DNA of 64,000 bases from Rheum nobile (taxonomy: Eukaryota > Streptophyta > Magnoliopsida > Caryophyllales > Polygonaceae), in the NCBI GenBank assembly GCA_027886185.1, contig WOAB01000109.1, positions 5,126,501 through 5,190,500 of the forward strand. Reading direction: 5' to 3'. Below are positions 56,481 to 64,000 of the stretch, piece by piece; positions within the stretch are counted from its first letter, which is position 1; each line of letters opens with the position of its first letter. Below the pieces are notes generated by a model that made no database searches, was not told the DNA's origin, and saw only the letters and a list, made by a program, of their open reading frames with translations. Both the position numbers and the translations under genes were made by a program.

Positions 56481-57018
56481 AGAGTGAGACGAGAGAGCTG
56501 TGAGTGAAGAGTGAGAGTCAGATTAGGGTATTTAGGGTTAGGGTGGGAAATGAGCTGAGCTGGGTAGATTAGGGTTTCGGTTAATTGGGCTGGGTAGATT
56601 AGGCCGGGTTAAATGGGTAGATTAGGGGGTAGGTTAATATGGGTTAGAGATATTGGGTTAGGTTAAAATATGGGTTTGGGTTTGGGTTAGTTTGGTTAAA
56701 AATATGGATTTGGGTTAAGTTAATGGATTTAGGAGTAGTTTGGTTAATTTTGTTAGTTTAATTAATTAAATTTTTAATTAATTAGGTTAATGTAATATGA
56801 TTTATTAAATTTTAGGTTATGGATAAAAATAGTGGATATTAATGGAGTTTGAGATTGATGAAGATGGTAGGTGAGAATGATTGGATGTGAATGATTGGAT
56901 GTGTAGTATTTTGGATAAAAGATGGAATGAATAGGGATAATGTTGGAAAGAAAAGATAGATAGAAAAGTTAATAAAGTAAAGTAGGACAAACAAAAAGAA
57001 ACGCCTAAAACGGAAACC
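56481..57018. other. Intergenic region with TTAGGG-like tract
   Basis: No gene. 56525-56715 is rich in GGGTTAG, TTAGGGT and GGGTAGATTAG words, a decayed telomere-like tract in the orientation opposite to those in the tandem units. The AT-rich rest (56716-57018) is the likely promoter region of the dehydrogenase gene. Confidence 0.55.
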
Positions 57019-57019
57019 T

Positions 57020-57060
57020 GACGAGTTATAGATGGACGAGTTAAATAGATGGACGAGTTA
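57020..57060 (+). repeat. Triple GACGAGTTA repeat upstream of GAPN
   Basis: GACGAGTTA at 57020-57028, 57035-57043 and 57052-57060, separated by ATAGATG-like spacers. The spacers create ATGs at 57032 (in frame with GAPN) and 57049 (a five-codon upstream frame). Confidence 0.7.
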
Positions 57061-57142
57061 TAAACAGAGGAAGAACAAGTTAAGAAAGGCAAACAGAGTT
57101 TTTCTTTTACTCTTTCATTGTGAAAAAGTCAAGAAGAGAGAA

Positions 57143-60100
57143 ATGGCAGGATCAGGGGTGTTTGCAGAGATCAAAGAAGGAGAAGTGTTCAAGTATTACT
57201 TCGATGGGGAGTGGAGAGTTTCTTCCTCTGCAAAAACTGTTTCCATAATCAATCCTACTACTAGAAACACCCAATTCAAAGTTCAAGGTCTTAAATAACT
57301 CTGTTTTTCCTGCTCTGTTCTTCTCATCTACTCTTCTTTAATCTTTCCGTTTTTTCCTGCCTCTCTAAGAATTTATGCATATACTTTATAATTGATCAAT
57401 TGCTGATTTTTCCATATACTTCTCAATTGATCACATTGAATGCTAAATGCAAAATTGAGCTAAATAGCTTCTACTTGTACCATTGAGATTTGTGTGGTGA
57501 TTCAGTGTGAAATTTTTGGGGTCTTAATTTCCAACAGCATGCACCCAAGAAGAGGTGAACAAGGTGATGGAATCAGCGAAGGCGGCGCAGAAGTTGTGGG
57601 CAAGGACTCCTCTTTGGAAGAGGGCGGAGTTGCTTCACAAAGCAGCTGCCATCCTTAAAGAACACAAGAACCCCATTGCTGAGTGCCTTGTTAAGGAGAT
57701 TGCCAAGCCTGCTAAGGATGCTGTCACTGAGGTAATTAGACCTAATTTAATTTCTCTTTCTGGGTTGGTCCAGTTTTCTGTAAAATTTGGTGGGTCTTTT
57801 ACAATTTTGCTTGAATGTGTTAAAATGGACAAATGGATCTTCCTAACTCTTGAATGATTTCACATGGGTTGAAGTAATTGATTTAATTTCTGGTTTGGTG
57901 AACCGTGTCATGTGGGTCTTCCTGGAATGTTAAATTACTGATGTTTTTCAACTATTTACCCTCTAACCTGGAAAGATTTACTCTTCTTGTGGACATGGTT
58001 TTGTTGTTTGAAAGGTTGTTAGGTCAGGTGATCTGGTGTCATATTGTGCTGAGGAAGGAGTGAGACTTCTTGGTGAAGGCAAATTCCTTGTTTCTGATAG
58101 TTTCCCTGGAAATGAGAGGACCAAATACTGTCTGGTTTCCAAGGTAATTAACCTAACTTTGTTTTACAATGTGTGGGTAGTGGGTGTACCCACTTCTTTC
58201 TGTTGTTTGGCTTCTCTTCCACATATACTCTGTGTCCCTACACATCTTTACTGCACACTCAAGTCAATTGTTTTTTTAGAAGCTAGTATCTCTGTCTGGT
58301 GCTGGTTGCTTCCTTCAGCTTCTGTGTAGTGTTAAAATTAAAATTGGATATTCCTTTAATATTCGAAATTTTTATGGTTGCTTACTATATTGGCCTTGTC
58401 TATCACGTTTCACATCATTATTAGTTAATTAGCTGTCAGCATCCTCTATAACCTTCTCATTTTTGTGTGATTTTTTTTTTTACATTTTGATTTGTGATGC
58501 GGAAAATAAGTTTTGGCTAGTAAGGAGTGGCAATTTCAAGCTGTGAATTTATGAATTTGAATATGATTTCACATAAACTCTTGGGAAAATATGACTGATA
58601 CAGATTTAGGACTAGGTTTCCATTGAGTACTACTTCACATTGAAATCATTGATAGAGAACATGTAATGTGTCCTTCATATGCATCTTTCAGATGTGAGAG
58701 CCTTAATATTATTTCTTCTACTAGACTCCAAGGGACCCTCATGCCATAAAATTGATCTTCAGTTTGTCATAAGCAGACTTTCTTTCTCCGTCGTTTTAGT
58801 ATACATGATAAGAGGGTTTCATCTTCAACTTAAATTCATAACTTCAAAATGAAGTTAATCCCCATCACATAATGTGTTTATGAAATCTTTTTTAGCATTA
58901 TGGGCAATCAAACTTCTCCTCTGTCATACTTCACAAGAGAATTTGATGTATTAACTATTCGGTACGAGTCATAAATTTAACTTGCACCGTGTACAAAAAG
59001 TTTTCAAGCAACTTTTGCAATGATGTGTTCCTAGATTATAAAAGAATGTTAACATTCAATGCATAATGATAATTTGCAGATTCCTCTAGGGATTGTGTTA
59101 GCCATTCCACCATTCAACTATCCAGTCAATCTCGCGGTCTCGAAAATCGCCCCAGCGCTTATTTCTGGCAACTCCCTTGTGCTGAAGCCTCCAACACAGG
59201 TATGAGTAGCAAAAAACAAGATTCAAATCCCTTCACCCTCATTTCTGTTGCTACATTCGTGTTGATGGGCTTAATTGCACTGGTGTCAGGGTGCAGTTGC
59301 AGCTCTCCACATGGTCCATTGCTTCCACTTAGCCGGGTTCCCTAAGGGACTTATTAGCTGTGTAACAGGAAAAGGTTCTGAAATTGGCGACTTCCTCACA
59401 ATGCATCCCGGTGTCAATTGCATAAGGTACATTGATTGTTGGATGATTGTTGAATGAAGTTTGACATGCTCCACTTCTGAATTGAGACTTGTCTTTTCTT
59501 GCCAGCTTCACAGGTGGAGACACCGGCGTTTCAATCTCAAAGAAGGCTGGAATGATCCCTCTCCAGATGGAGCTTGGCGGGAAAGACGCTTGCATTGTTC
59601 TTGAAGATGCCGATTTGGATTTAGTAGCTGCCAATATTGTCAAGGGGGGCTTCTCTTACAGGTAAATATTAATGCAACGCACTTATTATGCAATCAAATT
59701 GATCTTATTAGCCATCTTAATCAGCTAAGGGCTCGTTTGGTTTGAGTTTATGGAAACTGTAACGGAAAGGAAACACATCTAGTCCACATTGACATCATGA
59801 TACATTGATCAAAACTTTTATCTTGGCATGTGGCTCTAAAATTTTTGTGCCAAGAGAAAAGAAAATAAAAAATGATTTCATCATTTTACAACCCACCCTT
59901 GTATTGGAGAAACAAATACCTCCAGCATAGTGCCAAGAGAAGGAGAAAAGGAAATGATTTCTCCATTTTGATTAATGAATAATGACATTAAATTGGACTA
60001 GATTCGTTTTCTTTTCGTTACCGTTTCCATAATTTGAACCAAACGGACCCTAAATGTACCGTTTTAGCATGACATGCCAAAGAAGACCTTAATTGAATCT

Positions 60101-60923
60101 TTAACCTCGACATATATGTACTCGGTTTCTGGCAGTGGACAGAGATGCACAGCAGTGAAGGTAGTGTTGGTGATGGAGTCAGTAGCCGATGCTCTTGTGG
60201 AGAAAGTGAATGCCAAAGTCGCCAAACTTAGAGTTGGGCCACCGGAGGAAGATTGTGACATCACTCCTGTAGTCACAGAGTCATCAGCCAATTACATTGA
60301 AGGCCTTGTGAAGGATGCTAAGGAGAAGGGAGCCACATTTTGTCAGGAGTACAGAAGGGAAGGCAACCTTATATGGCCGCTTCTGTTGGATAATGTTCGG
60401 GCCGACATGAGAATAGCCTGGGAGGAGCCGTTTGGACCCGTCTTGCCCGTTATCAGGATAACTTCTGTTGAAGAAGGGATTCACCATTGCAATGCCAGCA
60501 ACTTTGGGCTTCAGGTAGGACTTTTGGATGGCATTGTTGTGCACAGCTTTAGCACTAATTTCGGTCTCCTAGAAGTTTAATGAAGTGAAAAATACAGGGA
60601 TGTGTGTTTACAAGAGACATAAACAAGGCGATTCTGATCAGCGATGCCATGGAGGCCGGGACTGTTCAGATCAACTCTGCTCCTGCTCGAGGACCGGATC
60701 ACTTTCCCTTCCAGGTACAACACCAAATTCTGAAATGGGAACTGAATGTTCAAACTCATGAATTGGGGATGTTGGATATTTACCATTAGTGTTGATTTTT
60801 CGGTTGCAGGGAATCAAGGACAGCGGAATTGGTTCACAAGGTATAACAAACAGCATTAATATGATGACGAAAATCAAGAGCACTGTGATCAACTTGCCAG
60901 GACCAAGTTACACAATGGGTTGA
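57143..60923 (+). CDS. GAPN: NADP-dependent non-phosphorylating glyceraldehyde-3-phosphate dehydrogenase (nine exons)
   Basis: Cytosolic ALDH11-family enzyme that oxidises glyceraldehyde-3-phosphate to 3-phosphoglycerate and makes NADPH, bypassing the phosphorylating step of glycolysis. Exons read from GT/AG borders and frame: 57143-57287, 57538-57731, 58015-58143, 59080-59199, 59290-59426, 59506-59661, 60136-60514, 60598-60714, 60810-60923. They total 1491 nt, 496 aa, the usual length. Key residues: Glu264 in [11 protein letters not shown], catalytic Cys298 in [19 protein letters not shown] before the cofactor fold, TGGDTGVSI, and [11 protein letters not shown]. The start [10 protein letters not shown] fits the family; an in-frame ATG at 57032 would add 37 residues. 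No defect seen. Gene name from family recognition (Arabidopsis ALDH11A3). Confidence 0.96.
59729..60050. mobile_element. Tourist-like MITE in GAPN intron 6
   Basis: 322-bp element with imperfect inverted repeats of about 45 bp (GGGCTCGTTTGGTTTGAG... and its mate GGGTCCGTTTGGTTCAAA...) flanked by TAA (59726-59728 and 60051-60053). GGG/CCC ends and a TAA duplication fit the PIF/Harbinger-derived Tourist group. It ends 85 bp before exon 7. Confidence 0.85.
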
Positions 60924-61001
60924 TAAGCATTGTCCAGTATTTTTTGGCTGGTGGCAAATAAAGGAATGTAATAGCAACTGAATCAATAAGATGAAGAAAC
61001 T

Positions 61002-61090
61002 CTGTATTCCCTTAGCATAAATAAGGTATGCTTTTGACAAAGTCTTTTTGGAATTTGACTGTATTCCCTTAGCATAAATAAGGTATGCTT
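61002..61090 (+). repeat. 57-bp duplication in the GAPN 3' end region
   Basis: CTGTATTCCCTTAGCATAAA... (32 bp) occurs at 61002-61033 and again at 61059-61090, with 25 bp between. It lies about 80-170 bp after the stop codon, so probably in the 3' untranslated region. Confidence 0.85.
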
Positions 61091-61344
61091 GTAATGTGTG
61101 TGATCTTTTGAGCTCCGATGGCAGTTTAGCTGTCAAGGGTGTTCTGTTTTCTGGTATCACCTCATGTTATATACAACTGTTGTAGTTGGAGAGCTTGGTC
61201 TGTGTAATAATCTACTTGTTTGGAATGAAATATTTGGTTGAAGATCGAGCTTTGAAAAAGTGCTCATTCATATTTTCTTGCAGCTTTAGGAAGCACTTCT
61301 TGAGTTAGATCGCTATATAGCCTACAACAAATGCTTTCTTCTTT

Positions 61345-61581
61345 TTTTTTTTTGATGACAGGGAACCCACCACTTACGGGGTGATAAACCCAAGACTCGT
61401 GACCTAGCCGGTAAAGGCCACGAACTAGGTAAACCGGTTTGCTCCAACCGACTCGACCTAGTAGCAAGGAGCATGGTAAACTTTGGGAATTAACCCAAGG
61501 AAGGGGGGTCGGCAGGAATCGAACCCGGGACCTTCCCGGGTCCCTCCATGCCCCTTACCACTAGGCCACCACCGAAGTGGC
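61345..61581 (-). mobile_element. tRNA-derived SINE
   Basis: 237-bp minus-strand element. A box A-like CCTAGTGGTAAGGGG (near 61551-61567) and a box B GGTTCGATTCC (61515-61525) are the internal RNA polymerase III promoter. The 3' end is a poly-A tail (T run at 61345-61353). A 17-bp duplication CAAATGCTTTCTTCTTT flanks it (61328-61344 and 61582-61598). Confidence 0.92.
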
Positions 61582-61679
61582 CAAATGCTTTCTTCTTTGA
61601 TCCCTTGAATTTGACTGTGATTTTTGCAAACTTGGATTTGACAAGTCAGATTCAGGTTTAGATGTCCTTTGGCCCAGGT

Positions 61680-62073
61680 TAGGGTTGTTCAAAATGGGAC
61701 CGGACCGGACCGGTGAAATTACGGTCCGGTCTCCGGTCCAGGTTTTCCCCTTAATCCGGATCCGATTCGGTCCAAACCCGGAAAAAAAATCGGTCCAGAC
61801 CGGATTTTTTTAAAAAAAAAATATTATTCTTAATTTATATGTTTTTTTAGAGATTTATATGTTTTTTTTTATAGATATTTTTTTAATTTAATAAATTAGG
61901 AGTATAAATATTTTTTAGATATTTTTTATAGATTTTAAATAATTTTTTTTTTTTTTAATAAGAACCGGATTCAGTCTGATCCGGTCTCCGATCCAGACTT
62001 TTAAAAAAATCCGGTCCGGACGTCCAGACTTTTAAAAAAACACGGTCCAGTCCGGACCGGATGAACACCCCTA
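61680..62073. mobile_element. hAT-type MITE
   Basis: 394 bp with inverted ends TAGGGTTGTTCA and TAGGGGTGTTCA and a perfect 8-bp duplication GCCCAGGT (61672-61679 and 62074-62081), as expected for hAT. Subterminal parts hold many CCGGTCC/GGACCGG words on both sides of an AT-rich centre, possible transposase binding sites. No coding sequence. Confidence 0.93.
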
Positions 62074-62081
62074 GCCCAGGT

Positions 62082-62630
62082 TATTTACAAATGAAGTAGT
62101 TCAGGATGATAAGTCAAAATGTGCTTAATTTTTAAACCTACTAATGCATTGGATTGGGTTACAAGCTAAACAACAATTGACAGTTACAGATTGGACTTTA
62201 GACTGAAAAATTTGCTCATTCTCGAATAGGATCAAAAACTGAAATAACACTACTTATAGTCTTATATATCATATGCTCTTGGACTGTCAGTAAATTGAAC
62301 AAATTTAGTTAAACTATTCATAGCACTATAGCAGTTGAACAATTGACAAGAAAGCTTCAATATTCACCCATCAACTTCAAAGAAAGAGTCAACAACAATG
62401 CCAAAACAAAAGAAGAGAATCGCAATCTCATTGCTATAACATCAACGTGGAACAAACCAAAAAGTGACCAAAATTTCCCCCTTCCCTTAAAACCAGGTAA
62501 TAGGTTTCTGCTTTCTGTTTCTACCCTTGCAACAATCAAGCAAATCATACAACAAACAGCAAGCAAAGAATCTACGGCTGCAACGAAACTGCTCTATTGT
62601 ACGTGTAACTATATGCAGAAAAAGGTTTAA
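62082..62630. other. Intergenic and 3' untranslated region
   Basis: No gene or element recognised. The right part is the likely 3' untranslated region of the minus-strand PGAP1-like gene, whose stop codon is at 62631-62633. Confidence 0.5.
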
Positions 62631-63780
62631 TCAATTCCGGTGAGAATGCCTTCGGCATGTAAAATACGCCTCTCCTTTCTCTCTGTTCTTCCTCTGGATT
62701 ACTCTCATTATGAACGAAATCACTCCTATCGTGGCCATGGCGTATACTGCTCTATAAGGAGCCAATGCTAGGCCAGTTAGGAAGGAGAAGTACCCAGCAA
62801 GCATGTACAGAAAGCTCAACCTTACTTTTTTCCGAGGAATGCAAGGAAGAGAGGAGAAGAAACTAAATTCAGGCTTTGCGTCACAGATGCCGTGAAGGAT
62901 GATGCCAATGCAAAGAACCGAATCTAGAAGCCATGGGAAGTACTGACCCGAGCCTATTCTCTGCAAGACAAAAATATGCTCAACGTTCAAAACCATATCA
63001 CAATAGGCTACACCTTTGTCAAGTAATAACAGATTCCTAACAGAATGAATATATCATCAGAAGTTCAGTAAATGGTGAAAGATTAGTTCTTCTATCCCAC
63101 CACAGGGAAAACAATAATTAAGGATGAGCAGAAAGAAGTTAGGCTTTTAGTTGCACAAGTAAATGCCAGGACCTCTAAGAATGACTCCATAAAAGTCATT
63201 CTTAGAGGTCCTCTTATGGGAATTGGGCAGAAGCAAATTCCATTTACACTGCATGTAATCATAAATGGTTTAGGGAAAACAATGCTAAGAACTCTCTTTA
63301 GATGAACGACAGAAATTAATTTCTTGATAAGTGAAACAAGTTCCTATAGCTACAATGTGGCTGTCACATCCCTGAATCCTACCTTTCCCAAAGAAACACC
63401 AGATATTGCAGTGTAGATTATGGATTTATGATAATTATTTATGTGAAACTGTTGGATCTTTATATCATCCATAATTAGCATCCTAGATCAGTCTTGGCAC
63501 CCATACCTGAAACCAAGCTAGAAGAGAGGGTCCAAACATCATTGCTGCCAGAAAATGCAGAATTAGCAGCCCATGTCTGTGGTAAAAGATCTCCAACTGC
63601 ATGTCGCTGAAGCTATTTGCAGACTCAGGGCTATTCGAACCATTTTGTTCAGAGCTAGACGGGTATTTTATCCCTCCACCATGCTGTAAAGCATACTGCT
63701 CTGCAACATCTATTTCTTTACTTCTGGAACCAAATGATTCCTTCTTTTGCGTGGGGCTATGGAAAGAAGCAGACAAGTAG
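62631..63780 (-). CDS. GPI inositol-deacylase (PGAP1-like), last two exons
   Basis: 3' end of a minus-strand gene running off the right edge. PGAP1-type enzymes remove the acyl chain from the inositol of GPI anchors in the ER; the lipase domain with its catalytic Ser is in exons outside the window. Exons seen: 63507-63780 and 62631-62960, with GT/AG borders. The first has a hydrophilic stretch (SHSPTQ-like, then GSRSKEIDVAEQYAL) and one membrane segment (LLILHFLAAMMFGPSLLAWF). The last has three more hydrophobic segments (FPWLLDSVLCIGIILHG, LYMLAGYFSFLTGLALAPY, AVYAMATIGVISFIM) and a basic tail ending CRRHSHRN. No damage seen. Confidence 0.8.
63168..63212. other. Perfect 19-bp hairpin in the PGAP1-like last intron
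   Basis: Arms at 63168-63186 (AGGACCTCTAAGAATGACT) and 63194-63212 pair perfectly around a 7-nt loop CCATAAA. Origin unknown. Confidence 0.85.
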
Positions 63781-64000
63781 CTGTAACAGAAATTTCAAGA
63801 CCCAATAAGCCAACCCTGGAATCAAACTATAAAAAAATTGTATGCCACAAGTTTCTAGAAGGAATTCCAATCCTTCGAGTGAAATGGATAGAAACTCAAA
63901 TTACGACCCGTGAGAAATAAAATTTAAAAAGAAGAAACAAACTACCCCTAGGTTGAACTTTGCCCAAACCTGAATCTCTGTAAAAAATTACCAGTTTACA
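63781..64000 (-). other. Intron of the PGAP1-like gene to the window edge
   Basis: Upstream of the acceptor at 63780/63781. No further exon can be assigned with confidence before the edge. Confidence 0.5.

Noticed and set aside
61500..61575. A tRNA gene.
   Set aside because: Box A and box B are present, but the cloverleaf is not intact, and a poly-A tail with a 17-bp target duplication shows it is a SINE.
63960..63990. A possible 8-nt microexon (AGATTCAG between an AG and a GT) at the right edge.
   Set aside because: Too short to support without the upstream exons or transcripts.

Overview
The window is plant nuclear DNA, most likely from a eudicot. It has Ty3/gypsy LTR retrotransposons of plant type, a plant mariner-like element with DD39D residues, a tRNA-derived SINE, hAT and Tourist-like MITEs, and two intron-containing host genes on the right. 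The species cannot be named from what I can read.

Positions 1-38887 are nested LTR retrotransposons. The outermost host is a degenerate Ty3/gypsy family on the minus strand, present as two head-to-tail copies (D, 19539-28669; D2, 28670-38887) that share the LTR at 27442-28669. Element B (plus strand, same family) lies in the RNase H gene of D. Element A (minus strand, same family) lies in the integrase gene of B. E1, a short non-autonomous Athila-like element at 410-6208, lies in the RNase H/RT gene of A. A second non-autonomous Athila-like element, C (13852-19050), lies in the 3' LTR of B. Three solo LTRs (F 20218-21711, G 23138-24421, H 34776-37287) also interrupt D and D2. Perfect 5-bp target duplications flank E1, C, F, G and H, so these borders are exact. 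All pol genes here carry stops, frameshifts or insertions.

Positions 39241-55067 are four nearly identical head-to-tail units of about 3.957 kb. Each holds a LINE 3' tail, a degenerate telomere-like tract and a plant mariner-like element (MLE) with a 477-codon transposase frame. Each transposase is broken: units 1-3 have a stop at codon 189, unit 3 also has a 2-nt deletion, and unit 4 reads through codon 189 but stops at codon 411. The N-terminus carries two EAR-type DLNxxP motifs. The repeat unit ends inside a ~170-bp tandem repeat that continues to about 55486. After it comes a small minus-strand gene whose product has four tandem SUMO-interaction-like motifs.

Positions 57032-60923 hold a complete nine-exon gene for non-phosphorylating NADP-dependent glyceraldehyde-3-phosphate dehydrogenase (GAPN, ALDH11 family, 496 aa), with catalytic Glu264 and Cys298 intact and a Tourist-like MITE in its sixth intron. 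A SINE (61345-61581) and a hAT MITE (61680-62073) follow, both with perfect target duplications. The last two exons of a GPI inositol-deacylase (PGAP1-like) gene lie on the minus strand from 63780 down to 62631. Only these two host genes look intact and functional; the rest is transposon-derived or unassigned.
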